In this document: positions 8,890 to 21,235 of the stretch, in pieces | How the letters are laid out: each line of letters begins with the position of its first letter | Numbering within the stretch: position 1 is the first letter of the stretch | DNA from: Sacculina carcini | Taxonomy: Eukaryota > Arthropoda > Thecostraca > Sacculinidae | Direction: 5' to 3' | Assembly (NCBI GenBank): GCA_916048095.2 | Contig: OU696575.1 | Span: 5,799,501 to 5,863,500, forward strand | DNA length: 64,000 bases | Made by a program: the position numbers and the translations under genes | Notes under the pieces: generated by a model | What the model was told of the DNA's origin: nothing | What the model saw: the letters and a program-made list of their open reading frames with translations, nothing else | Database searches by the model: none

Positions 8890-10703
8890 TGCTCGTTCCT
8901 ATCACTCATGGATTATTTTCTTCCTATCCATTTTCTGTACTCACTTTCTCCTGCCGAATTATTTCCGTGTTTGTCTGCTGCTCTTACGTATATTAATGAT
9001 TGCATTTTTCCCCTTCGGACATGCGCTTCTCTTTCTCCTCGCCTTCCTCCTTGGTTCAATTCTAATCTCCATAGCCTTAAATGTTCTCAGCGCCGTCTCG
9101 AACATTTTTGGCGACGCTCTCGTTCTTCATCTGATTGGCTATCGTTTTGCTCGGCTCGATCATCATACATTTCTGACTTAACTGCCCTTATCTCATCAAC
9201 TAAAGTGTCGTTCTCTCCTTCTGATCCTATAAATTTTAAGGCAATTTCTAAATTGATTCCTTCCCTTTTGCCCTATTTTCTTCATTTGATTAATAGTTAT
9301 ATCCTCCATGGCGCTTTTCTCGCTGATAAACATGCTACAATCTACCCTATCCTTAAAAAACCCACGTTAGATCCAACTGTTATTAAAAATTATCGGCCTA
9401 TTTCTCTTTTCAGCTTCCTTCCAAACTTCTTGAATCTGCCATCTCTTCTCAACTTTCTCCCTTCATTAACCAATTTCTTGATCCTTACCAATCTGGCTTC
9501 CGTCCTTCATATTCCACTCAGTCTGTTCTTATCTCTGTAACCAATGGCATTTTATCCCACTTCTCTTACCGTCGGTCTGCCTTGCTTGTTCTCCTTGATA
9601 TGTCTTCTGCCTTTGATTTGGTTAATCACTCTATTCTTCTTCGTGATCTCTCTCATCTTGGTATCTGCTCTAGTGCTCTCTCCCTTCTCAAATCATATCT
9701 CAGTGATCGGACTTATGCTGTGAAATTAAATTCCTGTGTCTCTTCTTCGGTTGCTCTACGTCATGGTGTTCCACAGGGCTCCATTCTTGGTCCTTTGTTA
9801 TTTAATCTGTACAAGTCTTCTCTTTGTCTTATTCTTCGTACACACTCTATAAGTTTTCATATCTATGCTGACGATATTCAGTTTTACATCCCGCTTCCTT
9901 TTCATTCTCCTTCCCTGCTATCTGACGTGCTTTCTGATATTTCTTCTTGGGCCGCAGCTCGCCATCTTCTCATCAACACTTCAAAGTCTAAGTTTATCCC
10001 TCTTCATCCTCCGCGCATTAGTCCTCCGTTGCTCTCAGTTCCCCTAGCCGTTACCGTTCGAAATCTTGGTATTATTTTTTATTCTTCGCTCTCCTTTGTA
10101 GATAACATTCGCTCCGTCGCACGCACTTGTCGTTTGATCCTACGTTCACTCTATCCCATTCGTCCCTCTCTCGATCAATCTTAATCTATTAAACTTGTTA
10201 ATTCTCTTATACTCTCTAGATTAGACTATTGCAGCCCACTATACTTTAGCTTACCTCGTTCTTCTCTAAAAATACTACAACGCGTTCTTAACCAATCTTT
10301 CCGATTTGTTCTTCACCCTTCTCCTTGCCGTCATACCTCCAGTTTTCTATTTAAGTTTCGTTGGCTTCCAATTGTCTCTCGTATTCACTTTCGCCTTCGC
10401 TGTCTAATCTTCAAACTCCTTCATGATCCTAGTCAACCGCCCTACCTATTCAATCTTTCAACTCGTTCTGATAATATTTCTTCTCGTAAAACTGTTCCCC
10501 TCATCTGTCCTCGTGCCACTAATGAATCCTCGTGGTCCTCTATATCTTTTACTGTCTTCGGTCCGCGCATCTATAATTCTCTTCCTTCTCATATTACTTC
10601 ATCTTCTTCCTACCGCATGTTTGCTTCCCGACTTCAAAATCACCTTTTTTACATCTCGTTTGATCCTGCTTCTCACACTCTCACTCCTTTCGCCAAACTA
10701 TGA
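8890..10703 (+). pseudogene. L2-like LINE ORF2 (linker, RT, C-terminus), broken
   Basis: First frame: the inter-domain linker with LPPWFNSNL, then the start of RT (ILKKPTLDPTVIKNYRPISL). A frameshift near 9420 moves the reading to the frame that continues to 10181: RT block A (LLDMSSAFDLVN), GVPQGSILGPLLFNLY, and the catalytic YADD (HIYADDIQFYIPL). A TAA at 10182-10184 interrupts, after which the same frame continues (LDYCSPLYFSLP ... FGPRIYNSLPSHI) to TGA at 10701-10703. All RT core motifs are present, so the two lesions look like post-insertion decay. Confidence 0.8.
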
Positions 10704-10929
10704 TTCCATTCAGCTATCCATTTTCTATTCCTCCTTATTGTACTCAAACTTCGTGTATATATGTGTATAAGTGTATGTATGTATGTGTATGTATAAGTGC
10801 ATGTTTGTGTATGTATGTATATGTATAAGTCCATGTTTGTGTATGTGTGTATATGTATAAGTGCATGTTTGTGTAGGTATGTATATGTATATATGTATTT
10901 ACGCTTTGTTGTTCATCTTGAAGTTATGC

Positions 10930-10982
10930 GCGCCTGTGTTTTTACAGGCGCTATAGTAAATATACGTTCGTTCGTTCGTTCA
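10930..10982 (+). other. 3' hairpin and GTTC tail of LINE B
   Basis: GCGCCTGT (10930-10937), a 6-nt loop, and ACAGGCGC (10944-10951) form a perfect 8-bp stem. AAATATAC and a GTTC array follow. This is the strongest of the three LINE 3' hairpins in the window. Confidence 0.75.
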
Positions 10983-11060
10983 ATGTCCTGGCATTCTCCT
11001 TTAGCACTGCCTCATTTGACAAGTCATGACAAGTCTTGTGGTATGAATCATTGTAATGAC

Positions 11061-12527
11061 TAGGGTGACATATTGGTGCGCTAAAAATAAAGTGGCGCTA
11101 AAAAATATTATGAACTGTTCTAAAAGGTTGCTCTAAAACCTTTGCATAAATTTCACTAAACCCCGTGAACAGGCATGTCAAAACACTTCATTATAGAAAA
11201 CATAACTTTTTAACAGAAACCTGAGCATTTCACAATAAATAACTATTGCTACAATACGTTTTGAGCATTCGCGGTTGTGCTAAGATTGCACGCTTCATAA
11301 GCTTGAACTGTCACCTCACCTGATGAGAAGGGTGACATTTTGGTGCGCTAAAAATCGCAAAAATTTGTGCTAAAAAGTTTAGCTCACTATTTCGCTAAAA
11401 TTTATCCAATCTTGAATAGGGTGATACAAATTTAAGACTGAAATCACTTCTCAACATACACTTTGAGGGCTTCACGTTTTCGTTTCTCCTTAAAATGCAT
11501 TTTCAACATTCGCGATTGAGTTAAGAGTGTGCCTTTCACATGCTTGTCTAGTCTGTAGAGTCTGTAGATCTGATGCCTGATAATGACATTTAAATCTACA
11601 ATATGATTTAACAGACTCACTCGATGTTCAATTTCTTAAATTTTCTAAGATCTAAATGGATTTTGCAGATAAAACACAATCTTATTAAGCGACAATTATA
11701 GGCAAGTGCTGTTGACCTAATTAAGTGTTTAAATGTTGCTCGGAGATATAAAAATAAGTTAAATTTAATTGCACAAATGCACCTGTCAATATCAGAGGGC
11801 TGTATATATTAAAGGTTTAAGGTTAAAGGCCTAAGTGACAGCTGCTACACGGGAAGAAGACGAGGCTTATGAACACAGGTGTGCCCCGTGCAGTTCGCTG
11901 CCATCGCAGAACCGACCCTCTCCACTCTATGGCGCCACAAGGACGAAAGACGTGTTAGAGACGGCCACCTCCACAGAATGCATGGCATAACACATGACTG
12001 ATATCTGGTACCTATTTACTGTTGGGTGGACAGGGGCTGATGGATTAAATAGAATTGATAGAATTCGCCCAAGAAATTATGACCCACCTGGTATACTATA
12101 TTATATTGTCTATGTCTATATTATGTCTATGGGCGCGTGCAAACGTAGAATGCCTAGCACTACACACGGGCACAATGTTCACACGCCTTCCAGATACATG
12201 TTTACCGAGCTTTTATTGACAATACATGAGCATATGTTGCATTGTACAACTTCAGAACTAAAATGCTTCCTGATAGTATGAAATGATTGTTCTAAAAATT
12301 CAAAGTTTGTTCCACGCCCAAATAGTTGCTCTTAAAAATGAAAAGGTCGCAAAAGTTGCGCAAAAAACCAAAACTTGCTTCTTAAAACTTATAAGAAGCA
12401 ACTTTATACTTACACTTATAACTTCTTCAACACGTATCTCAGGTCAATGAAACAATAATTTTTGGGCTTTTCATCATGAGAAGAATCTATAATGAAAAAC
12501 CTGCATTTGCAACAAAAGGTCACCCTA
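11061..12527. mobile_element. Putative hAT-like non-autonomous element with an internal SINE
   Basis: The left end TAGGGTGACATATTGG and the reverse complement of the right end TAGGGTGACCTTTTG match. Flanking octamers GTAATGAC (11053-11060) and ACAATAAC (12528-12535) differ at three positions, all transitions, as expected of an old 8-bp duplication. The end sequence recurs inside at about 11328 and, more weakly, at 11418, so the left side may contain a partial tandem copy. No transposase is present. A SINE lies at 11811-12090. Confidence 0.55.
11811..12090 (-). mobile_element. tRNA-Val SINE, copy 2 (head missing)
   Basis: On the minus strand this copy matches the body and 3' end of the SINE (GGGCGAATTC, the CAGCCCCTG region, GGAGGTGGCC, and the AAGCCTCGTCTT hairpin relic) and ends in TTTAACC-like repeats at 11811-11835. 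The tRNA head is absent, so it is 5'-truncated and not transcribable by its own promoter. Confidence 0.75.
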
Positions 12528-12661
12528 ACAATAACACGGATTGCAAGCCCACACATGACAAGACCATAGATTTTACTGCCAACAGCCACACTGTTGCGCC
12601 TAGCAATTTAAGGTAAGAAATTTAAAGCAAATATCTATCTATATATATAAAATAGATCCTC

Positions 12662-12694
<33 letters not shown>

Positions 12695-12739
12695 GTCCCA
12701 CCCTCATTGGTCCATTTTCTGCAAGCTGCTTCTTGGTAA

Positions 12740-14400
12740 CCACTTGGTCTAAAAGCTAACAATTTATACCATCACGTTGGAAATTTTTTTGTCTACACGA
12801 TAGGATAAATTTAAAATTTTAAAAATAAAACCAAAAAAAGTTATCGCGGTAAAAAGACAAAATGAACCCTGAAAAATGCGAAGATTTTGGTCATTGTTCC
12901 GCCATCTACTCCTCATAAACCAGAAATGATACAGCCAAACAGATTATACCACTGTGTAGAAAATATTCTGTTCTACTCGGTAGGCTATAATTCATATCCA
13001 AAAATCAAATAAAAAATATGTAAAAATGACAAAATTTCAGTCTACATTCAAAATATTATTTAAACTCCACGCGTCCGATTTTCTATACTTTTTTCTCTAT
13101 TTCTCAGCAACTAACTATGACACATCTAAATAAATATTACCATCAAGCTGGGAATTTTGTTTTCTACAGCACGGTATAATTTTTAATTTTCCAGAGTGTA
13201 TTAAAAAAAGTTACGGCGGTGTGAAGTCAAAATGACAAAGTCAAAAAGGCAAAATTTGCACTAAAAACACGAATATTTTGGTCAATATTCCCCTATCTAT
13301 TCCTCATAAACCAGCAGAGTTACAGCTATAGAAAGTATACTATTGTGTAGAGAATTTTGTGTTCTACAAGAAATATTCTAATTTATACCCACAAATGATA
13401 CCAAAAACGTAAAATTGGCAAAATTCTCAAATACATCCAAAAATACACTTGAACCCCGGGCTACTAAAATTAATTCATTTTTCTACAATTTCTCAGTAAC
13501 TATTTGTTACACATAAAAATAAATTATACCATTGTGCTGGAAATTTTGTTTTCTACAATACGGTATAATTCTTAATTTTCCAAAGTGTATCTGAAGGAAG
13601 TCACAGCGGTGTAAAGTCAAAAGGACGTATTGCCAATTTGACAGCTATTATGCGCACTTGCGATTACACAGGAATATACTACTGTGTAGAGAATTTTGTG
13701 TTCTACAAGAAAAGGTATAATTTATACCCACAAATGATACAAAAAAACGTGTAAAATTGGCAAAATTCTCAAATACATCCAAAATTACACTTGAACACCG
13801 GGTGACTAAAATTTATTCATTTTTCTACCCATTTCTCAGGAACTGTTTGTCATACATTAAAATTAATTATACCATCGTGCTAGAAATTTTGTTTTCTACA
13901 ATACGGTATAATTCTTAATTGTCCAAAGTGTATCTGAAGGAAGTTACGGCGGTGTAAAGTCAAAATGTCATGTTGCCAATTTGACAGCTATTATGCGTAC
14001 TTGCGATTACCCATGAATATACACTGATTTAATTTCACTGAAGTCCAATCACAATTTACGCACTTGCGATTACACAGGAATATACTACTGTGTAGAGAAT
14101 TTTGGGTTCTTCAAGATAAGCTATAATTTATACCCACAAATGATACAAAAAACGTGTAAAATTGGCAAAATCGCAAATACATCCAAAATTACACTTGAAC
14201 ACCGGGCGAATAAAATATTCATTTTTATACTATTTCTCAGTAACTATTTGTTATACATAGAAATAAATTATACCATCGTGCTATAAATCTTGTTTTCTAC
14301 AATACGGTATAATTTGTAAATTTCCAAAGGGTATCTGAGGGAAGTTACGGCGGTGTAAAGTCAAAAGCACATAATATAAGCACACATGGGTTGCAATATC
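12740..14400. repeat. Tandem repeat, unit about 340-400 bp, about five copies
   Basis: The marker GTTACGGCGGTGTAAAGTCA or a variant occurs at about 12840, 13211, 13599, 13942 and 14344, with a stray copy at 16251. Each unit also carries TATACCATCGTGCTGG, TTTTCTACAATACGG, and TTGACAGCTATTATGCGCAC in the later units. Units differ by many substitutions and small indels. No long frame runs through them. Confidence 0.75.
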
Positions 14401-14519
14401 ATGTAATGCCAACTTATGCTATTTTAGCGGAGGCATTAACCTGAAATTATAGAGATGACAGAAAGTTGCATTGTTTTGACAGTGTTACACTTCTGAGTTA
14501 CTACACACGAAGGATGGGT

Positions 14520-17205
14520 GTGAATTTGAGCAGTGTTGAGGGAAAAAAAATTCGTCAATAATTAAAACAAGAATTTACACATTTATATTTTTATATTGGA
14601 TAAGCTTTTTGGTTTTTGATTCATTATATTTTATTAATAGTTCCGCACGACGGGCGGGTTTAAATACGAGGTTGTTCGAGGAAAAATATTTTGCCACATC
14701 TAACATAAACACATTCATATTTACACTTTTCTATTGGTTAAGACTTTTTATGGGTTTGCATTTTTAATTTTTTAATTTGTATTAGTAATTTTATTAATTC
14801 AATATTTATTTTACTTTTTGTTCGAATTGTTCCGCTATACGGGATGGTTTCAATGCTAGATGGTGTTAATTTATAAATATACTTTGGAAACATTATGATA
14901 ATTTTTTCTTACAATTTTCATTTTTCGTGTCTGAATTTTTAATTATTCCGCACGACGGGCAGGTTTAAATATGAAGCGGGTTGAGGGATAATATTCTGTC
15001 AAAATTAAAATAAAAACATCCATATTTGGACTTTGCTATTAGTTAGCATATTTACAGCATGAATTTGTTTGCTTTTTAATTTGTATTCATTTTTTATGGA
15101 TTGAATATGAATAGATTTTATGAATTGTTCTGCACGACGAGCGACTTTAAATTTATATATATAAAATAAATCATCTGTGTGTGTGTATGCTTGGATACGA
15201 GGTGACATAACTGAGCGGGTTCAATGATATAGATCAGGGGTTTTAAACGTAAACGAAACGATGGATAATTTTTATGAAATAAAAATGTCCCGCGGGTAGC
15301 AACTATAGACAATAGAACGTTCAATTTCACCGTGTATAATGAATTCATATACAAAACTAACGGAGTTGACTTCAAGATCCAGAACAAATCGTGTTCGAGT
15401 TCTGAATTATCCCGCACGACGGGTGGGTTTAAATATGAGGCGGGATGACGGAAAATTTTGTCAAAATTAAACTGAAAATCATTACATTTACACTTTTCAA
15501 TTGATATCCTTTGTTTTATTAATTGTTTTGCACGACGAACGGGTTTAACTGCTAGATGAGAACTTGAATTAAATAATATATAATTAAATCGCATTATACA
15601 ATAGATGTGAATTAATCTGTCTTACAGTTTGGTTACTATATTATATTGGCGGGATTCGAGAACATTATTGATGGGCCGCGTGTTTGATACTAAAAGGGGA
15701 TGAGATGATATACGATGAGATGTGATGGTTGGGTTGGGTTTGGTAGGATTGGGTAAGGTTATATTGGGTTTAATATGAATGCGGAATATAATGTATGTAT
15801 ATAAATGTATATGAATGTATGTATATGAATTTTTTGGCAGTAAATATTATACTGGCAAAAGTATAAGAGTACTTGTGCAAATGATGCTGGGGAATGATGT
15901 TAAGTTATGCATATATTTTGGAAACATCATGATGAAAATATTTCATTTTTCATCATTCTTCATTATTTCGTGTTCAAGTTCTGAATATTTCCGTACGACG
16001 GGCAGACTTAAATATGACGCTATTCGAGGGAAATATTTTGTCCAAATACATAAAAAAATATTCACCTTCATACTTTTCTATTAGATAAGACTTTTAATGG
16101 GTTTACTTTTTTCTTTTTAATTTGTATCTCTTCTTTATAAATTGAATATTAGTTTTATTGTAGGAATTGCTCCTCACGACGGGCGGGTTTAATGCTATAA
16201 TGGGTAAAACGGGTTCCAATGGTTTTAATTTTCCAAAGTGTTCCTAAAGGAAGTTACGGCGGTGTAACGTCAAAATGACATGCTGCCAATTTGACAGCTA
16301 TTATGCGCACTTGCGATTACACATGACTATACACTGATTTAATTTCACTGAAGCCCAATCACAATTAAGAATGCATCATATTAGCTCTAAGTATTGATGA
16401 AGTGGTTTTATTGCGTACAGTTAATTAATGTTACACTATACTGAATAGAAAGGCTTTATTGTCCTCAATATTTACACATGAATTGTTCCGCACGACGGGC
16501 GGGTAAAATGCTACTGGGAACAAAGTAAACTACTGAATTTTACAGTGTAATTTAAATGGTTTAATTTCAAGTTGCATACGCTTAAGTTGCATAAGGATAT
16601 GGGTTGTAATATCATGCAATGCCAACTATATTCATATGCTGTTTTAGCGAAAGCATAAATCTGGAATTATAGAGATGACAGAAGGTTTCATTGTTTTGAT
16701 AACATTGTTCACTAATGTAAATGTAACTTAAATGGTGTATAATTATATCGCATTATGCAACAAATGTGAATTTAGCTGCCTTACAGTTTGGTTCCGATAC
16801 TATATTGGCGGGTTGAGAGAAAAGTATTGGTGGGCCGCGTGTTTGGGGCCCCTGGGGTAGATCATCTCAGTCTTCTGATTACAAATTATGATCGAATCAG
16901 TATATTTTGTGATCACAAACTAATGAGTTAAATCACCTCAGACTAGGCTGAGTGCGGTCAAGATTGGATAGTTGGGTTGGTTGGGTAGTTTTGACTCAGG
17001 TTATATTAGGTTTTAATGATAGCGGGAAATATATAAATTTTAGCAATAAATATTATAGCGGTAAAATTAAAATAGTACTTAAGCAAAGATGTTGGGGAAT
17101 GATGTTAAGTAATAAATATAGTTTGGAAACATTCTGATGAAAAGATTTCATCATCTCTAATTGTTTGTTTCGTGTTTGTGTTCTGAATTATACCACACGA
17201 CGGGC

Positions 17206-17290
<85 letters not shown>

Positions 17291-17876
17291 GGGGGTTGAG
17301 GGATAATATTTGTCAAAATAAGAACAAAAATATTCACATTTAGACTTTTCTATTGGTTAAGATATTTATAGCTTACATTTTTTGCTTTTCAATTTGTATT
17401 AATTATATTTTAGGGATTTAATATGAATTTTATTGTATGAATTGTTCCGCACGACGGGCGGGTATAAAAAAAGTGTTTCCATTTTTTAGTTCATTTTTTC
17501 AAATGGTTCCTTTAAAAAAGGTAATTTTTTTAATAAAAATGCTACTCGGGCAGCTACTATAGACAATAGAACGTTCAATTTCCTCTGTAGAATTAATTCA
17601 TACACAAAACCAATGGATTTGACTTCAAGATCCAGAACGGATCGTGTTCGATTTCTGAATTATTCAGCACGACAGGCGGATGTAAAATTACTAAGGCGGA
17701 CTGAGGGGAAATATTTTGTCGAAATAAAAATAATTGAGCTTGAAATTTTCAATTGATTAATATTTTTATGAGTGTACCCTATTTGATTTTTAATTTTCCA
17801 TAATGTTTTATGAATTGAATATGAATTTCATGTTATTAATTTCTCCGCACAACGGGCGGGTTTTAATGCTAGTTAG
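14520..17876. repeat. Array of about six 'double-hairpin' modules
   Basis: Modules begin near 14640, 14945, 15409, 15990, 17190 and 17660. Each starts with TTCCGCACGACGGGCAGGTT or a variant, runs about 150-200 AT-rich bases containing TTTTGTCAAAATAAA-like and TTTTCTATTGGTTAAG-like words, and ends in a second hairpin CCGCACGACGGGCGGGTTT. A larger duplication of about 1.2 kb is also visible (15594-16200 against 16738-17460). Confidence 0.65.
17208..17288. repeat. (TA)n microsatellite
   Basis: About 40 uninterrupted TA units inside one of the hairpin modules, directly after the first hairpin, where other modules have TTTAAATATGA. The expansion accounts for the extra length of this module. Confidence 0.95.
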
Positions 17877-18535
17877 GATATAAAGATTTATCGTATATAA
17901 TCATTTTCCGTATATAAGTTCCATGGTCGTAATCATTATCATGAGCTCCACAAGCAGACTGCGTCATTTCTCAAGCAAAACCAATTTACTTCACAATAAA
18001 AACTAATTGTCAGTGTTGAGATAACTCTAACAACATTCAACAAAATTACCAACATTAACAGCAATAATACTTTATTGATATTATTTTAATATAATCGTAT
18101 TAATATGAATAATAAGCCAATCAATTATTAATAGAATATGTTACCACATTAACCTCAACATTCAACCTCAACATACGTCACCATTTAACATAACATCAAC
18201 GTTCCTCAACATAACCTCAACATTTAAAACCGCGTGCAACTTTCAAGCAGTCCATAGACATTTGACAAATATGCATTATTTGCTGGATAATTGCAGACTG
18301 CAGCCAAAACTAACGAGTCCCATTGAATTGCAGAACGACAAGCAGCAGTACATAAAGTATTAAAACATCCCACATAAAAGATCATAGTGAAAACTTTAAA
18401 ACTTCTATAGTGAAAACTTTGTATGGGGAATCACGGGCACATCAGCTCCCCTATTGCTATTTCAATGTGCGATTAAGCTACCGAAAACAATCGCAAATAC
18501 AACCTGTATTCACTTGGTGTATAATTTCAGCACCG
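17877..18535. other. Unassigned stretch, AACCTCAACAT-rich
   Basis: No gene is seen. Around 18150-18230 the words CAACCTCAACAT and AACATAACCTCAACAT recur irregularly. Confidence 0.5.
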
Positions 18536-20894
18536 GTGTGACAGCCCAAGATGCGAACGTCGACGTTTGCGACGCGTTTGAAGGAATTAATTGTCATATT
18601 CCTGTACTGGAGCTTGTAGGATTTGTTATTGTTATGTGTGATAAGATTCGAGTGGGTATTGTGATATATAGTAGTGTAATATTGTAGTGATACAGGAATA
18701 TTGTAATGCGTTTTTTTGTAATGCGGTTGTAGTTGCATTATTTGTTCCGTTGGTTCTTGTAGGCATGGGTTCCCATGTATGTTGTGTTTTGTGTTATCTG
18801 CATAAATGTAATGGGCTGTGATGTTTATTTACATGCATTTGTATGTTTCGATCTACTTTTGAGCGTGTATATGCGCGTACTGTGTAACATTGGCTGTAGG
18901 ACGAAATGTGCGAAATATTTAAATGTGCGCGGCGTATATGGAAGGTGGAAGGGCAGTTGTGTAGCGTGAAGGGTGCAAGGTGTTACACCCAGTTGCATGC
19001 GTGGTGCATGTAAATCATGCATGGTGTACGCATAAATGCGCTATTGCTCGACTGGTTTGACACGCTTGTTTTGATAGTTGTTTATCTGCACGTATATTTT
19101 GATAGCTGTTTGGTTTGTTAATACCGCAGGTGTTTAATTGGTTAAACTGATAAGCGCACGTTTATTTTCTGCTGCCTGTTGTTTTCTGCAATCTTTTAGC
19201 TTTCTCTTTTGTGTGCTTGATCTGGTTTTGATGTTTCTGAATATTGTGTGTGTGTTTGCTACATTGGATCCATTCTATATATTCATGCCGTTGATTATTT
19301 TTGCTCGCATGTGTAGTTATATGCGCTAAACGAAATAAATTTTTGATTGGTTTATCTTAATTGTTGGTTTGTTGGTTAGTACACACGTTAAACTGCTTTC
19401 CCTGGTGGTGGGCTTTATGTTGGTCAAATGGTGACGTGATGTGAATCTTAATTCAAATTTGTGATAAAGAAGGCTACGCACAGTAGAAACTATCTAAGTT
19501 CATATAATTTAAAATCACCACTATGGGGGATGTGAGGGCATATTTACAAACAGGATCACTCCCTCTTCAATATCAGTTTGAAATGTGAAGTATCAGTTTA
19601 AATAAAACTGAAATATCAGTTTCCCCAGCGGGCGCCCAAGTTCAAACTGCATGGTTAGTATAACACACTTGTTCCGCATCAACCACTATGATTTTACCCT
19701 GACTAGTGTTGAACACAATGTGTGTGTATGTGTATGCTCGAATTCCATCCATGAAAATCAGGACAGAGCGAGCAGCGTGGCAGCTATGAGACCCCGTCTC
19801 TGAGCGGATAATACTTTCCAGAGTGAAGGGGGACCTGTAGTCATTGTGGACATGGACACCTGCATTCCACTCAGCTAGCCCCATGGCAGACCAAGATGGG
19901 ATTCAGTTAATAATGGTGATGCTTCGATTGTAAGTCGAGCTGTAAATAAGCCATGCAGTCAGAAAACAGTCACTTAAGAGACACTTCGATAGACAACAAT
20001 GAATTAAAAATTGCAGAAGAATCTAAGGGTGAACCAAACTTGGGGTTCACTACAAATGACCCCTATGTGAATGCACGCATACACATACACACATTGAAAA
20101 CGTGCGTGGGTAGTTTCGATTGGTACAGTTGGAGTCATCAATCGAAAAATGGGACTTTTAGCGTTTTACTAAATATGCACATGCTCACGCGTAGAAAAAC
20201 AAGCCACCGATCAACGATTATATTCGGTTTAATTGTCAAAAAACTCGTGAAAGCAGTCAGAAATACAAAGCTGACAACATGAGAAATGAAAAAGAGGAAA
20301 AATGAAAACAGATGGAGCATGCAATGAACACATGTGGAAAATACGCTCAGAACGAAATTCCCAAGAAACTCATATTTGGGCCTACAATACGTTTACACCA
20401 CAAGAACCATAATACGAGGTTCTTCAAAAGTTATATACCTCATAAGTTACTCATTGAAAAATAGCATTGTACATAAAGAAATATATCACTTAGATAATAG
20501 CTCAACGTCTGCAGCTATTTACCCGATTGTATGGGTGACGAAAATCGATGTGAGCCTGTAATATGATAGCAGAACTATTTCTCCATAGCAAGAACAATTT
20601 TAGAACAGAGACCATTCCCGACAACAAAACACAACAAACAATGGAATTGGTCCTTACAACTTCCACTGCAACGAAAATAAGACACCGGAATAAGCACTCA
20701 AGGAAATAAAGGCCCAAATAACACTTATTAAGTCAATTTGGACACGGAATATGACAGCAAGAAACTATTCAAACAGCAAATGCAATCTCAACAAATAGCA
20801 ATAACAAATCATACAAGTTTCAGTGAAGGAATAAGACACTAAATACCTTTACACGCGTCGTAAACGTCGACGGTCGCATCTTGGGCCGTCACAC
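18536..20894. mobile_element. Unidentified element with inverted ends of about 100-150 bp
   Basis: The left end (GTGTGACAGCCCAAGATGCG, continuing AACGTCGACGTTTGCGACGCG) matches the reverse complement of the right end (GTGTGACGGCCCAAGATGCG, then ACCGTCGACGTTTACGACGCG). The match continues less perfectly through a TTGTTATTG word. The ends are GC- and CpG-rich against AT-rich contents. Within the right arm two degenerate subrepeats of about 155 bp occur (20560-20720 and 20745-20850). No transposase-like frame is readable between, and no clear target duplication, so the class is unknown. Confidence 0.5.
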
Positions 20895-20986
20895 TGACAC
20901 GAGGTTTAACCTATGCTCAGGAACTAAACAATGCCTGCTGGAAATTATATCCGCGTGCACAAACAAATTTCCTGTGTGCATGTGTA

Positions 20987-21088
20987 CATGCACACAGGTG
21001 TGTGTGTACATGTGTGTATATTTGTGTATGTGTATGTGTGTGTGTGTGTATGTGTGTGTGTGTGTGCGGGTTCGTGTGTGTGTGTGTA

Positions 21089-21127
<39 letters not shown>

Positions 21128-21235
21128 TTGTGTGTGTGTGTATGTGTGTTTGTGTGTGTATGTGTTTGTGTGGCTGTGTGCATGTGTGTGTATGTGTGCA
21201 CATATATGTGTGTATGTGTGTGTGTGTGGGTGTAG
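20987..21235. repeat. (TG)n-rich microsatellite, about 250 bp
   Basis: TG repeats with TATG, TTTG and CGGG interruptions. Long frames on both strands here are repeat artefacts. Confidence 0.95.

Larger units (their letters stand above)
8825..10982 (+). mobile_element. LINE B: L2-like retrotransposon, 5'-truncated
   Basis: It contains the ORF2 linker and full RT (8890-10703), a TG/TA-rich 3' untranslated region (about 10750-10900), a perfect 8-bp-stem hairpin (10930-10937 with 10944-10951), then TATAGTAAATATAC and a GTTC tandem tail (about 10966-10982). The layout is the same as in LINEs A and C, but the tail unit differs. The endonuclease is missing. Confidence 0.75.
12640..17876 (+). mobile_element. 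Helitron-like region (composite, no transposase gene)
   Basis: Two starts resemble Helitron 5' sequence: a TATCTATATATATAAAAT block then CTGTCTGTGTGTG at about 12637, and TTATATATATAAAATAAATC then TGTGTGTG at about 15150. GC-rich hairpins of the type CCGCACGACGGGCGGG recur 13 times, and three of them are followed within about 15 bases by TGCTAG (14852, 15552 and 17872), as at Helitron 3' ends (hairpin, then CTAG/CTRR). No Rep/helicase frame is present, so the copies would be non-autonomous. The Helitron assignment is inference from end structure. Confidence 0.5.

Noticed and set aside
8831..9181. 116-codon frame starting MNKLPLILLSL as a membrane protein
   Set aside because: Its hydrophobicity comes from reading T-rich LINE sequence in the wrong frame; the 8908 frame gives the L2 linker and RT.
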